A stretch of DNA of 64,000 nt from Sphingobacterium wenxiniae (lineage in GTDB: Bacteria; Bacteroidota; Bacteroidia; Sphingobacteriales; Sphingobacteriaceae). The notes below the pieces were generated by a model, which worked only from the letters and a program-made list of their open reading frames with translations, was not told the origin of the DNA and did no database searches. This document shows, piece by piece, positions 8,537-18,876 of the stretch. The stretch is taken from positions 62,001-126,000 of the forward strand of contig NZ_FOZZ01000008.1 in assembly GCF_900116225.1 (NCBI RefSeq), read 5' to 3'. A program made the position numbers and the translations under genes. The stretch's first letter is position 1, and every line of letters begins with the position of its first letter.

Positions 8537-9736
8537 GTGAAAAGAGAAAAACTATATAAACTTATTCAGCAATTTCAAGAGGACAACATTTCTGATGAAG
8601 ATTTAAGAGAACTGAAAACATTCTTACAACAGGAAAATTCAGATAAAATTTTGATGGAAGTACTGGAAAGTTTGCAGATTGAAATTCAATTGCTGGAAAT
8701 CAATCCATCGCATTCCGAAACTATGTTCCAACGGATCGTTTCTGATGTTGCGTCAGATTCTGGATATCGCCCGGTCCGCCTACTTTCCCGCACGAATTTA
8801 GGAAAGTGGGCTTTAGTTGGAGCAGCGCTGTTGCTTTGCGTACTTTCGGTTGTCTATTACAACAGCCGTTTTAGCCGTGCCCAAATTGAAGGTGCACCTC
8901 CAAAAATAGCGTCAAAACCTATTGTTCCAGGTGGCAGCAAGGCAAAGGTATTATTGGAGGATGGAAGTATGATCAATCTGGAGCAGCTAAGTAATGATAC
9001 CACCATTATGCTGAATGGTTATTCCATACACAAGGATGCCAATGGCATGTTGTCTTATGAATTGTTGGACACAGCACCTGCCGACAAAATCCTTTATAAT
9101 ACCATTATTACACCCCAGAGTGGAGAGTATAGCCTGATTTTAGCCGATGGTACCAAAATATGGGTAAACTCAGGTTCCGAACTGCGATATCCTCTTAATT
9201 TTGGAGACAACAGCCGTACCGTCCATCTTCAAGGAGAAGCGTATTTTGAGGTGGCAACGTTAAAAAGTAAGCAGCGAATTATTCCATTTATTGTTCATAC
9301 TGGAGAGCAGAAGCTCAAAGTATTAGGAACTTCCTTTAATATCAAAAGTAAGCAAGGAAAAATTGAAACTACACTTGTTGAAGGAGCTGTGCAACTAACC
9401 TTTAAGCAAGGAGAAAAACATGTACTAAAACCAAATCAACAAGCCGTATTCAGTGTCCGTGAGCGACAGTTAAATATCAATATGGTGGACCCGTTTTATA
9501 CCACAGCGTGGAAAAATGGTGTCTTTGCTTTTGATAATATATCTATCAAGGAGGTCATGAACATTTTATCAGCATGGTATGATGTAGAAATCGATTATCA
9601 AGACGATGTATCAAAGGTTTTTTTCACTGGGACAGTTTCTAGATATGAAGATATTCAGAATGTTTTACAGCTAATTGAGATGACCGGCTCGGTACGTTTC
9701 AAAACAGTAGAAAGGAGGATAGTGGTTATGCAATAG
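8537..9736 (+). CDS. FecR-family anti-sigma factor
   Basis: A 399-residue inner-membrane anti-sigma factor with a GTG start at 8537. Residues 1-85 form the cytoplasmic sigma-binding part, a single membrane span (WALVGAALLLCVLSVVYY) follows near residues 90-108, and the periplasmic FecR domain is marked by LADGTKIWVNSGSELRYP and GEAYFEV. The C-terminus has the DUF4974 fold (FAFDNISIKEVMNILSAWYD). It is expected to hold the upstream ECF sigma factor until the STN domain of the SusC-like receptor signals. Its length is typical. Confidence 0.92.
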   Translation: MKREKLYKLIQQFQEDNISDEDLRELKTFLQQENSDKILMEVLESLQIEIQLLEINPSHSETMFQRIVSDVASDSGYRPVRLLSRTNLGKWALVGAALLLCVLSVVYYNSRFSRAQIEGAPPKIASKPIVPGGSKAKVLLEDGSMINLEQLSNDTTIMLNGYSIHKDANGMLSYELLDTAPADKILYNTIITPQSGEYSLILADGTKIWVNSGSELRYPLNFGDNSRTVHLQGEAYFEVATLKSKQRIIPFIVHTGEQKLKVLGTSFNIKSKQGKIETTLVEGAVQLTFKQGEKHVLKPNQQAVFSVRERQLNINMVDPFYTTAWKNGVFAFDNISIKEVMNILSAWYDVEIDYQDDVSKVFFTGTVSRYEDIQNVLQLIEMTGSVRFKTVERRIVVMQ

Positions 9737-9848
9737 AGGTTAAACTTGTATTGCTTATCCGATCAGGAGCGCTGGAACCGCTCCTGAACAAGATAAGCCT
9801 AACGACTTGGATTGATAATTAAATAGTGGAAATACCAATCTTTTACAA

Positions 9849-12800
9849 ATGTATAAAAAAAAGAAATTATCGGTTTTCGCAGATTATGCGGATATCATAC
9901 CTAACACATTGTCTATGAAGCTATCAGTGATTCTTATGTTTTCTGGGATAATGCAAGTAAGCGCCTATACTTACGGACAAAAGGTAACTATACATAAAAA
10001 AAATGTAAAACTAACCAATGTTTTAAAAGAAATACAAAAACAAAGTGGGTATAACATTTTATATGATAGTGCACTTGTTCCATCAAACCTCACTTTAGAT
10101 GTTAATTTACATAATGAGGGTGTAGATAAAACATTATCCACCATACTTCGTACTTATGAGCTGGAATATAAAATTGTGGATAAAAATATTATCCTCAGTC
10201 GTAAATCCCGTCGAGCAGTACTTGAAAAGGCAGTTATTGAAGAGCAGCAAAAACGTGTAGTAACAGGTAAAATTGTCAATGAGAAATCAGAAATCCTATC
10301 TAATGTATCTGTCAGTGAGTTGGGGGCAGACAATGGAACGATGACAGACGACTTTGGTAATTTTACCTTGACACTTAAAGGTACAGCTCCTACACTAGTT
10401 TTTACCTTTGTGGGGTACCAAAAACAAGAAATAATACTAGGAAATGAGTCTACGCTTCAAGTCACAATGCAACCTATGTTAAGTGATTTAGATGAAGTCG
10501 TAGTCGTAGGTTATGGAGAACAGAAAAAAGTAAATCTAACAGGTGCTGTTAGTCAGATAGCAGGTGAAGAATTTGAAGATAGACCGGTAAGCCAACTGAC
10601 ACAGGCTTTACAGGGGGCTATACCCAACCTGAATGTCGTGTTTGGGTCGGGTAAACCTGGCACTAGTGGGGCGGTCAATGTTAGGGGGAATACTTCCATC
10701 AATGGGGGAGGTCCGCTGATCCTGATAGATGGAATTTTAGGAACGTTGGACCGCATCAACGTCAATGATGTAGAGTCGGTAACAGTATTAAAAGATGCTT
10801 CGGCAGCTGCGGTGTATGGTGCACGGGGAGCTTTCGGAGTAATTTTGGTGACGACAAAGACCGGTAAAAAAGATGGGCACACCGCTATTGATTTTAATAC
10901 CAATGTCGGCTATACAACCCATGCGACCAATACTGATTATATCACTTCGGGTTATTGGAATGCAAAGATCAATGATGACGCCATGTATAATGCACTTGGT
11001 TATAGGGCTACTCGATATACAGACGAAGATTACGAAGAACTATGGTCGCGTGTAAATGATAAGACAGAAGATCCTTCCAGACCGTGGGTTGTTACCAAAC
11101 AAGATGCGAGCGGGCGAGATATATACCGATATTATGCCAACTTTGATTGGTTTAATTATCTTTATGATGACGTACGCCCAAAAACAGATCACAACCTTTC
11201 TATTTCTGGTAAGTCCGGTAATACATCCTATGCCTTGTCGGGAGGGAAATCAAATGAACAGGGGATATTTAATATTAATCCCGATGAGTTTTCACGATAC
11301 AACCTTCGTGCAAATTTAAATTCTGAATTACGGCCATGGCTTACCGTAAGTAATAACACGCATTTTTTTAAATCATCTTATGATTGGAGTGGATTGGAGA
11401 ACAATTTTAGCACGGTATCCAATAATGTAAGTAACAGTCCGACCTATCACTATCACGCGATGTATGTGCCATACAATCCCGATGGTACATTAACTGGTTA
11501 TTCTGGAATTAACAGCTATCCTATAGGTTATGGGTTGCATAATGCACTTGAGAGCGGCACCATGAAAGGGTATTCAAGAGGAACAGAATTTACTAATAAA
11601 TCTGAAGCTATAATCAATTTTGGTAAAGGGCTAACGCTTACCGGGAACTATTCCTACAGAGAATATCGTTCCGACTACTCTTATCGTCAAACCAGACAAT
11701 ATTATTCTAAATACCCTGGTATAATGGAGTTATCCTCTCTAGGAGCACTAAATCAAGATAAGCTGAACGAGTCCATGAGCAAGTACCAATGGCACTTTAT
11801 CAACGTCTTTGCTAACTATCAGAAAAGCTTTGGAAACCATAATCTTACAGCTATGGCCGGATTTAACCAAGAAAATAGGATATATAAACGCGTGGGAGGA
11901 ATTGGCCAAGAGCTCTTGTCTGAAACACTGAACGACTTGAATTTGGTTGTCGGCGAAAAGCAATTTTTAGGTGGTGCTGATGAATGGGCAGTACGCGGTG
12001 GATTCTTCCGACTTAACTATGATTATGCGGGCAAATACCTCTTCGAAGCGAGTGGACGTTCTGATGGTACATCTCGCTTCCCAAAAGCTAGCCGCTTTGG
12101 TTTCTTTCCATCATTTTCAGCAGGTTGGCGTATTAGTGAAGAGGCTTTCTTTGAACCAATCAAACCAATTGTCAACAACCTAAAAATACGTTATTCATAT
12201 GGTTCATTGGGTAATCAAGAGGTTTCTACCTATGCTTATATATCGTCCATGTCTACCGGGCAGATCAACTACCTGGTTGACGGACAGAAATTGAACGTAA
12301 CCTATAACCCGGCGCCGGTAGCCAATTCCCTTACCTGGGAGAAGATCACGACAAGCAATATCGGTTTGGACTTCAACCTCTTCAATAACCGCCTTGGTGT
12401 AGAAGCCGATTATTACACCCGCAATACCATCGGCATGTTGAGTATTGCACAGACTTTACCCGATGTGTTTGGCGCTACCGAACCCAAAGAGAATGCGGCA
12501 GATCTCCAGACAAAAGGTTTTGACCTAGCCGTAACTTGGCGGGATCATTTCGAAGTAGCAGGAAAGCCTTTTAACTATTCTGTACGTGGTGTCTTATCAG
12601 ACTACACCTCTGAAATAACCAAATTCAGTAATCCTGCAGGCCTGTTGAACCAGTATTACAAAGGGCAGCAGCTCGGCGAAATCTGGGGCTACCAATACGA
12701 TGGCTTCTTTAAAACAACCGAAGAAGCACAGGCATACGCTAAGATTGTAAATCAAGATCAGATCAACCGCCGTCGGGTGCAGGCACCTACCGCCGAACTT

Positions 12801-13424
12801 CGTATGCTGCAGGCCGGGGATATCAAGATCAAAGACCTGAACGGAGATGGTATCATCAATACAGGGTTGAATACCTTGGACGACCCGGGAGACCGTCGTG
12901 TTATCGGGAACAGCCAGCCACGCTATTCCTATGGATTAACATTAGGGGCCAATTGGAACGGCATCGATGCCTCTCTATTTTTGCAAGGTATCGGAAAGCA
13001 AAACTGGTATCCTGATCTGGAAGCACAGGCATTCTGGTCTGTATATGCCCGTCCATACGATTCTTTTATACCGAGCGACTTCCCAGACAAAATCTGGTCG
13101 CCGGAAAATCCAAACGCATATTTTCCATTTTTACGCGGTTATACGGCTCAGAACTCCGAGCTGTCCGTGGCCAATGATATGTATTTGCAGGATATCTCTT
13201 ATTTAAAAATAAGAAACCTAACCGTAGGTTATACCTTTCCAAGCACCTGGATGGAACGTGCCAAGATCAGTAAGCTTCGCTTGTTTATGAGTGGCGAAAA
13301 CCTGCACACCTGGACAAAATTGGATACCGATTACCTTGATCCCGAAATGGTCATGAGTGATAAGACCGGTAGAAGCTACCCTGTGGGTAGAGTGATCTCT
13401 TTTGGTGCACAAATTTCATTTTAA
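9849..13424 (+). CDS. SusC/RagA-like TonB-linked receptor with STN signalling domain
   Basis: A 1191-residue outer-membrane TonB-dependent transporter. After a signal peptide ending near YTYGQ comes an STN (secretin/TonB N-terminal) domain around residues 45-115, then a carboxypeptidase-regulatory-like domain (about 135-210), the plug with the TonB-box-like LDEVVVVGYGEQKK, and the 22-strand barrel ending in GRVISFGAQISF. The STN domain couples it to the FecR anti-sigma upstream. It forms a transporter-lid pair with the SusD protein 12 bases downstream. Base composition rises noticeably after about 12220 compared with the first two thirds. The substrate is unknown. Confidence 0.95.
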   Translation: MYKKKKLSVFADYADIIPNTLSMKLSVILMFSGIMQVSAYTYGQKVTIHKKNVKLTNVLKEIQKQSGYNILYDSALVPSNLTLDVNLHNEGVDKTLSTILRTYELEYKIVDKNIILSRKSRRAVLEKAVIEEQQKRVVTGKIVNEKSEILSNVSVSELGADNGTMTDDFGNFTLTLKGTAPTLVFTFVGYQKQEIILGNESTLQVTMQPMLSDLDEVVVVGYGEQKKVNLTGAVSQIAGEEFEDRPVSQLTQALQGAIPNLNVVFGSGKPGTSGAVNVRGNTSINGGGPLILIDGILGTLDRINVNDVESVTVLKDASAAAVYGARGAFGVILVTTKTGKKDGHTAIDFNTNVGYTTHATNTDYITSGYWNAKINDDAMYNALGYRATRYTDEDYEELWSRVNDKTEDPSRPWVVTKQDASGRDIYRYYANFDWFNYLYDDVRPKTDHNLSISGKSGNTSYALSGGKSNEQGIFNINPDEFSRYNLRANLNSELRPWLTVSNNTHFFKSSYDWSGLENNFSTVSNNVSNSPTYHYHAMYVPYNPDGTLTGYSGINSYPIGYGLHNALESGTMKGYSRGTEFTNKSEAIINFGKGLTLTGNYSYREYRSDYSYRQTRQYYSKYPGIMELSSLGALNQDKLNESMSKYQWHFINVFANYQKSFGNHNLTAMAGFNQENRIYKRVGGIGQELLSETLNDLNLVVGEKQFLGGADEWAVRGGFFRLNYDYAGKYLFEASGRSDGTSRFPKASRFGFFPSFSAGWRISEEAFFEPIKPIVNNLKIRYSYGSLGNQEVSTYAYISSMSTGQINYLVDGQKLNVTYNPAPVANSLTWEKITTSNIGLDFNLFNNRLGVEADYYTRNTIGMLSIAQTLPDVFGATEPKENAADLQTKGFDLAVTWRDHFEVAGKPFNYSVRGVLSDYTSEITKFSNPAGLLNQYYKGQQLGEIWGYQYDGFFKTTEEAQAYAKIVNQDQINRRRVQAPTAELRMLQAGDIKIKDLNGDGIINTGLNTLDDPGDRRVIGNSQPRYSYGLTLGANWNGIDASLFLQGIGKQNWYPDLEAQAFWSVYARPYDSFIPSDFPDKIWSPENPNAYFPFLRGYTAQNSELSVANDMYLQDISYLKIRNLTVGYTFPSTWMERAKISKLRLFMSGENLHTWTKLDTDYLDPEMVMSDKTGRSYPVGRVISFGAQISF

Positions 13425-13436
13425 AAGGCTAAAAAC

Positions 13437-15188
13437 ATGAAAAAACATAAAATCATAATATATGCTATCTTAGCACTTGGATTGTCGGCCTGTAACGATA
13501 GTTATCTGGAACGCTATCCTTTATCCGAGCTGGCACCGGAAAATTATTTTTTAACGGCTGCAGAACTCGAGAATTATACCAACGCTTTTTACGCCGAACT
13601 GCCGGATGCCCTCGCGATTCATTACAATACCCCGAACCAGGCAGATGATGAGGCTAGAAGTACCATTGCAAGCGAAATTCAAGGTACCCGTACTACCCCG
13701 TCCAGCGGTGGTGGATGGGCCTGGGAAGAGCTGCGTCAGATAAATTTCTTTTTACAGAACTCCCATAAGTGCACCGACGAGGCCGCACGCTTGCGGTATG
13801 ATGGCATAGCGCGATTCTTCAGGGCTTACTTCTATTTCGAAAAAGTGGTTCGTTTTGGGGATGTGCCATGGTACGATACCGTTCTGGAACTTGATGATGA
13901 GGGCTTAACCAAGGCACGGGACTCCCGTAAATTCGTATTTGAAAAAATGTTGGAGGATATCGATTTTGCCATTGCCAACGCACCGCAGACTAAAAGCGGG
14001 CAACGCGTCACCAAATGGACAGCACTGGCTTTCAAATCCAGAATGTGCCTATTCGAGGGAACCTTTCGCAAATACCATGGGTTGGGCGACTGGGAACCCA
14101 TTCTACAACAAGCTGCGGCAGCTTCCGAAGAGCTGATGAACTCCGGGATATACAAAATCTATACAAGCGATCCTACAAAAGCCTATCAGGAGTTGTTCAT
14201 CGCCGAAGATGCCATCCTTGACGAGATTATTTTATCCCGCCAGTATGATGCATCTGTACCCTTAGTGCATTCCGCAAACTTTTACATTCTATCTGCTTCC
14301 TATGGCCGTCCGGGTATGCAGAAGTCGCTTGTTGACAGCTACCTGATGGCGGATGGCTCACGTTTCACCGACAAACCCAATTACCAGACGATGTCTTTCT
14401 ATGAAGAGACCCAGAACCGCGACCCCCGTTTGGCACAAACGATCCGCACCCCAGGGTATAAACGAATTGGACAGTCGACAACTTCCGTTCCCGATTTTGC
14501 TACTTCCGTGACGGGCTACCAGTTTATTAAATATGTGCTGGCACCGAGTTACGATGCAGGACAGTCTACCAACGATATGCCGATATTCCGCTATGCTGAA
14601 ACCTTGCTGAACTATGCAGAGGCAAAGGCAGAGCTGGGTACGATCAATCAAGCCGATCTGGATAGGAGTGTTAACCTTTTACGTCGTCGCGTGGAGATGC
14701 CAGACATGAACCTCTTGGCGGCAAATGCGAATCCAGATGTTTATCTAAAAACCGAATATCCCAATGCAACAGCAGGAGCTCAGCAAGGTGTCATTTTAGA
14801 GATACGTCGTGAACGCCGAATTGAACTCGTTAAAGAAGGATTACGTTACCGCGATCTACTGCGTTGGAAAGAAGGTGGGCGGCTGGCCAAACCATTCTAT
14901 GGTATGTACTTCCCTGGAGTAGGTGAATATGACTTGGATAACGACAGTAAAATAGATTTGGTCATCTATGAAGGGACATCTCCTACACGTTTGCAGGGTG
15001 TACAATATCAAAAGCTTGGTGAACTGGTGCTAGAAAATGGTACAAAAGGTGGAAGAATAATCAACTTACCGGATATAATTAAAAAGTGGGATGAAAATAA
15101 GGATTATTACTATCCTATCCCTACACAGGAATTACAGTTGAACCCTCAGCTGAAACAAAATCCACACTGGGAGGATACTGGAATTTAA
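13437..15188 (+). CDS. SusD/RagB-like nutrient-binding outer-membrane lipoprotein
   Basis: A 583-residue lipoprotein. The signal peptide ends with the lipobox LGLSAC (Cys about residue 19). The alpha-helical SusD core is recognisable from LERYPLSELAPENYF, FFRAYFYFEKVVRFGDVPWY, PIFRYAETLLNYAEAKAELG and the C-terminal EIRRERRIELVKEGLRYRDLLRW. It caps the barrel of the preceding SusC protein and binds ligand at the cell surface. The 5' three quarters are more GC-rich than the tail of the gene and most of the locus. Confidence 0.95.
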   Translation: MKKHKIIIYAILALGLSACNDSYLERYPLSELAPENYFLTAAELENYTNAFYAELPDALAIHYNTPNQADDEARSTIASEIQGTRTTPSSGGGWAWEELRQINFFLQNSHKCTDEAARLRYDGIARFFRAYFYFEKVVRFGDVPWYDTVLELDDEGLTKARDSRKFVFEKMLEDIDFAIANAPQTKSGQRVTKWTALAFKSRMCLFEGTFRKYHGLGDWEPILQQAAAASEELMNSGIYKIYTSDPTKAYQELFIAEDAILDEIILSRQYDASVPLVHSANFYILSASYGRPGMQKSLVDSYLMADGSRFTDKPNYQTMSFYEETQNRDPRLAQTIRTPGYKRIGQSTTSVPDFATSVTGYQFIKYVLAPSYDAGQSTNDMPIFRYAETLLNYAEAKAELGTINQADLDRSVNLLRRRVEMPDMNLLAANANPDVYLKTEYPNATAGAQQGVILEIRRERRIELVKEGLRYRDLLRWKEGGRLAKPFYGMYFPGVGEYDLDNDSKIDLVIYEGTSPTRLQGVQYQKLGELVLENGTKGGRIINLPDIIKKWDENKDYYYPIPTQELQLNPQLKQNPHWEDTGI

Positions 15189-15341
15189 AGGATTAGCATA
15201 TGAAATATCCATGTAGCATTGACGGCATAGGAAAGAATGGCCGAAAAGCAGCAGGCACAAGAGAAGAAATTGAATGTGCATGAAGTATGTGGATGTTTCA
15301 TATAGCTCCTAAAAATCAAATTTTATGCGGATGAAACTATC

Positions 15342-15515
15342 ATGATTTATTCAAACCGCAAGGAGGGAAGAATAGACCGAGTTTGCGAGTTCTTGAACAC
15401 ATTAAAAAAAAATCATCAAGATGATAATCGGATAGTTCGTCACATGTTAAAAGCAAATTTGGAAGATGAAAAAAAACATTATTTTATTAATAACGGCGCT
15501 CCTATGTATAGGTAG
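15342..15515 (+). other. Small open frame of 57 codons, doubtful
   Basis: An ATG-initiated frame lies in the 277-base gap after susD and overlaps the start of the next gene by 50 bases. It is basic and Lys/Asn/His-rich and matches nothing I recognise. It could be a remnant of a longer gene or chance. The rest of the gap shows no clear terminator. Confidence 0.2.
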
Positions 15516-16344
15516 TGCCAGTCACGCGCAGCAAAAGATTAAGATACTCTCGTATAACGTACTGTATGGTTTAAAAGATTCAACGAATATCGAGCGTTAT
15601 AAACAGTTTGTGAAAGAGCTAGACCCGGATATTGTCGCCACCCAAGAAATGAATGGTTGGACACAAAAAACACTTGAAGGGCTGGCACGTAGTTACTCGC
15701 ATCCTTATGCGCTGCAGTCTAAGGAAGAAGGCTTTCCAGTTGCACTATCGGCGAAAATGCCACTTACTAACTTCAAGAAGGTTACCGAAAATATGTGGCA
15801 TGCCTATATCTATGCGAAAGTAAAAGGCCTGCATATCTTTGTTATTCACTTTTCACCATTTAGCTATGAAAAACGTTTAGAAGAAGTAGACAATATCATT
15901 GCGCAAATCAATGAGCTGCCCAGTAATGAACCAATACTTGTTATGGGGGATTTTAACTCGCTTTACCAAGGAGATCAGGGCCAGTACGATGAAGATTTAC
16001 TAACGAGCATGAAAAAATCGGAGGAGAAAAATGCACATATCCGAAACCTTAATAAGGGGCAAATTGACTATTCTGTATTAAATAAACTGGAAAAAGCTGG
16101 ATTTAAAGATACGCACTATCTTTTGCATAAGGATTTTGTGAGTAGTGTGCCGACTTTTAAAGATGGTCAAGGAAATATTAAAGAAAAGAACACAGGCAAA
16201 GGCAAACGAATTGATTTTATCTGGTGCAATCCTGCTGCAGCGCCTTATGTAACAAAAAGTGAGATAATAAAAAACGAGCTGTCAAACATCATCTCGGACC
16301 ATTATCCAGTATACATAGAGCTGACAATTCCCGCCAGGAAGTAA
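15466..16344 (+). CDS. Secreted endonuclease/exonuclease/phosphatase-family hydrolase
   Basis: A 292-residue metal-dependent phosphoesterase of the EEP superfamily (DNase I-like fold). A signal peptide (MKKNIILLITALLCIGSASH) directs it to the envelope. Family motifs are SYNVLYGL, the metal-binding Glu in ATQEMNG, VIHFSPF, MGDFNSL, and the C-terminal catalytic SDHYPVYIEL. It follows a sigma-controlled SusCD pair, so it may release phosphate or a phosphorylated breakdown product from the imported ligand (inference). A hairpin terminator follows. Confidence 0.85.
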   Translation: MKKNIILLITALLCIGSASHAQQKIKILSYNVLYGLKDSTNIERYKQFVKELDPDIVATQEMNGWTQKTLEGLARSYSHPYALQSKEEGFPVALSAKMPLTNFKKVTENMWHAYIYAKVKGLHIFVIHFSPFSYEKRLEEVDNIIAQINELPSNEPILVMGDFNSLYQGDQGQYDEDLLTSMKKSEEKNAHIRNLNKGQIDYSVLNKLEKAGFKDTHYLLHKDFVSSVPTFKDGQGNIKEKNTGKGKRIDFIWCNPAAAPYVTKSEIIKNELSNIISDHYPVYIELTIPARK

Positions 16345-16371
16345 AGTTCCTTAGGCTATTTGTGTCATTTT

Positions 16372-16425
16372 TATGAGGTGCTGTCTCCAGTCTATTCGTA
16401 GGCTGGACGCAGCGCCTCATTGTGT
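16372..16425 (+). terminator. Rho-independent-type terminator after the phosphoesterase gene
   Basis: A long hairpin with ATGAGGTGCTG on the left and CAGCGCCTCAT on the right (one G-U pair), with inner CTCCAG/CTGGA pairing, is followed by TTGTGTTTT. It lies about 30 bases after the stop at 16344. Confidence 0.6.
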
Positions 16426-16477
16426 TTTGTAGCTAACATTTTGGCGGTATGGTTGTTCTTTATATAAAAATTTAGAT

Positions 16478-16912
16478 ATGAAGCATGCTAAGTCAATAAT
16501 TGGATTAGGAATTCTTTTCGCCTTATGGGGCTGCCAATCGCCTTCTACAAAGCATGACGATCAAAGAGATAGCATAGCGGTGCCTGAAAAAGGATATAGC
16601 CAGATGGGGAAGGTGAATACCGTTCAGCATCAAGGCATGAAAATCGTTGGTAAGAAGGATACAGTGTCTTTTGACCTGGCAAAACCCGGCTGCGTCAAGA
16701 TAAGTTTGATGGTGCCGAAGGATTCCGGTAATATCCGTATCAATCAATTGCTGATGCCCAACGGCGAGATGGATGGCCCATTCGGTAAGGTTTTTGAAGA
16801 TAGTCTGCACAGGGTAGGGACCTATAAAATCATCATTGCCGAAAGCTTGATGCAGGAAAACCCTTATGCCGGAACTTATATTGTGAAGATTGAGACGGAG
16901 GATGGGTTGTAG
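16478..16912 (+). CDS. Hypothetical lipoprotein
   Basis: A 144-residue predicted lipoprotein with signal peptide and lipobox (FALWGC, Cys near residue 19), then a flexible, charged linker. The remainder looks like a small beta-rich domain (KDTVSFDLAKPGCVKISLMV) such as those predicted to sit in the periplasm or on the outer membrane. No enzymatic motif or known family was recognised. It precedes poxB by 73 bases on the same strand, but functional linkage is not evident. Confidence 0.65.
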   Translation: MKHAKSIIGLGILFALWGCQSPSTKHDDQRDSIAVPEKGYSQMGKVNTVQHQGMKIVGKKDTVSFDLAKPGCVKISLMVPKDSGNIRINQLLMPNGEMDGPFGKVFEDSLHRVGTYKIIIAESLMQENPYAGTYIVKIETEDGL

Positions 16913-16985
16913 CATTTGAGGATTCGCAAAACCATTTATTTTTCCATTTGTTGTGTAGGTAACGTACTTCAACAAAAGCAATATT

Positions 16986-18722
16986 ATGGCGAAAATAGTG
17001 GCAGAGCAGCTTGTGGATATGTTGGCAGAAGCAGGCATCAAACGGATTTATGCAGTGACGGGCGATAGCCTGAATTATTTTAATGATGCCATCCGTCGGG
17101 ATGGGCGTATTCAGTGGATACATGTACGGCACGAAGAAGTGGGAGCCTATGCGGCGGCGGCCGAAGCCGAGCTTGACGGCCTGGCCTGTTGTGCTGGCAG
17201 CTGTGGCCCGGGCCACGTACACCTTATCAACGGTATGTACGATGCGCACCGTTCGCGTGTTCCTTTGCTGGTTATTGCTTCTACCATCCCAACAAACCAA
17301 ATGGGGATGGATTATTTTCAGGAAACCAATACGTACAAGCTGTTTGACGACTGCAGCTCATATAATCAGCTGATCACTACTGCGGAGCAGGCTCCTCGCG
17401 TTATACAGTCGGCAATTCAGCACGCCATTTCAAAAAAAAGTGTCAGTGTCATCGGGTTTCCGGGCGATGTGGCCGAATTAAAAGCCGTTGACACGCATAC
17501 CTCTACGCAACTTTTTCGATGCCACTCTATTATTCGCCCTGCAGATGCAGAGCTTGCGCAACTGGCACAGCTGATCAACAAGAGCAAGAAGATAACACTC
17601 TATTGTGGTATCGGCTGTCAAGGTGCCCATGCTGAGGTGCTTGCCCTAGCTGAAAAACTCAAAGCGCCGGTGGGCTATAGCTTCCGGGGTAAGATGCATG
17701 TACAGCGCGACAATCCTTACGATGTAGGGATGACGGGCCTCTTGGGGGTGCCCTCCTGTTATCAGGCCATGCATGAGGCTGACCTCCTCCTGCTTTTGGG
17801 TACCGATATGCCCTATGACGCCTTTATGCCTACCGATAATACCATCGTACAGATCGATACTGCAGAGGAACGACTCGGCAGAAGATGCAAGCTCACGATG
17901 GGACTCAAAGGCGATATCAAGGAGACCATTCAGGCATTACTTCCCCTATTGGATATTAAAGATGATCGTTCTTTTGCAGATTCCTTTATCAAATTTTACG
18001 AGAAAGTCAGCGAGCGTCTGCACGACTATGTCAAGGACTCTGGAGAGAAAGATGCGATACAGCCTGAGTTTGTAGCCTCAAAAATTGATGAACTGGCTGC
18101 CCAGGACGCTGTTATTACCGTAGATACGGGTATGTCCTGTGTATGGGGCGCACGCTATATCAATCAGAAGGGAGACCGCTATCTACTTGGTTCGTTCAAT
18201 CACGGGAGTATGGCCAATGCCATGCCAATGGCTATTGGCGCATCGCTCAGTCATCCTGCTCGACAGGTAATAGCCTTCTGTGGCGATGGGGGATTAAGTA
18301 TGCTGCTGGGCGATCTGGCGACGATCTACCAATATAAAATCCCGGTGAAGCTTATCGTGTTTAATAACAGAACGCTGGGAATGGTCAAGCTGGAAATGGA
18401 GGTTGCCGGCCTGCCGGACAACCAGACGGATATGGTCAATCCTGATTTTGCTAAAGTGGCCGAGGCCATGGGAATCGCTGCGGAGAATGTACACCAGCCT
18501 GATGAGGTGGAAGAGGCGATCAAACGTGCGTTTCTTCATCAGGGGCCTTATCTCCTTAATATCTTCACCAGTCCCAATGCATTGGCAATGCCTTCACATA
18601 TCACTAAAGAGCAGGTCATGGGGATGACACAGACTATGGCGAAGATGATTCTTGGCGGTAAAATGGATGAAGTATTTGACACTATTAAATCAAACTATAA
18701 ACACTTAAAAAGCCTGTGGTAA
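16986..18722 (+). CDS. poxB: Pyruvate:quinone oxidoreductase (thiamine-diphosphate-dependent)
   Basis: A 578-residue ThDP-dependent enzyme close in length and layout to E. coli PoxB, which oxidatively decarboxylates pyruvate to acetate and CO2 with FAD and passes electrons to membrane quinone. The N-terminal PYR domain has the activating Glu in HVRHEEVGAYAAAAEA and GSCGPGHVHLINGMYDA. The central FAD/TPP-middle domain is followed by the ThDP motif FCGDGGLSMLLGDL...NNRTLGMV (about residues 430-465). The C-terminal helix could act in membrane attachment as in PoxB. An acetolactate synthase identity is less likely given the motifs and length. Confidence 0.88.
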   Translation: MAKIVAEQLVDMLAEAGIKRIYAVTGDSLNYFNDAIRRDGRIQWIHVRHEEVGAYAAAAEAELDGLACCAGSCGPGHVHLINGMYDAHRSRVPLLVIASTIPTNQMGMDYFQETNTYKLFDDCSSYNQLITTAEQAPRVIQSAIQHAISKKSVSVIGFPGDVAELKAVDTHTSTQLFRCHSIIRPADAELAQLAQLINKSKKITLYCGIGCQGAHAEVLALAEKLKAPVGYSFRGKMHVQRDNPYDVGMTGLLGVPSCYQAMHEADLLLLLGTDMPYDAFMPTDNTIVQIDTAEERLGRRCKLTMGLKGDIKETIQALLPLLDIKDDRSFADSFIKFYEKVSERLHDYVKDSGEKDAIQPEFVASKIDELAAQDAVITVDTGMSCVWGARYINQKGDRYLLGSFNHGSMANAMPMAIGASLSHPARQVIAFCGDGGLSMLLGDLATIYQYKIPVKLIVFNNRTLGMVKLEMEVAGLPDNQTDMVNPDFAKVAEAMGIAAENVHQPDEVEEAIKRAFLHQGPYLLNIFTSPNALAMPSHITKEQVMGMTQTMAKMILGGKMDEVFDTIKSNYKHLKSLW

Positions 18723-18876
18723 TTTTTCTATTCTTACGCGCAGTTTCAATCTAAATATTGTTTATTTGTTATAAAAATTAATTTTTACTATTTTAATAGC
18801 AATTGATAGCTTGCTATTAGGCTGATGTGACGGATGCATCGGAATGATCATATTGTAATCTATTAATTTTTTGCAC

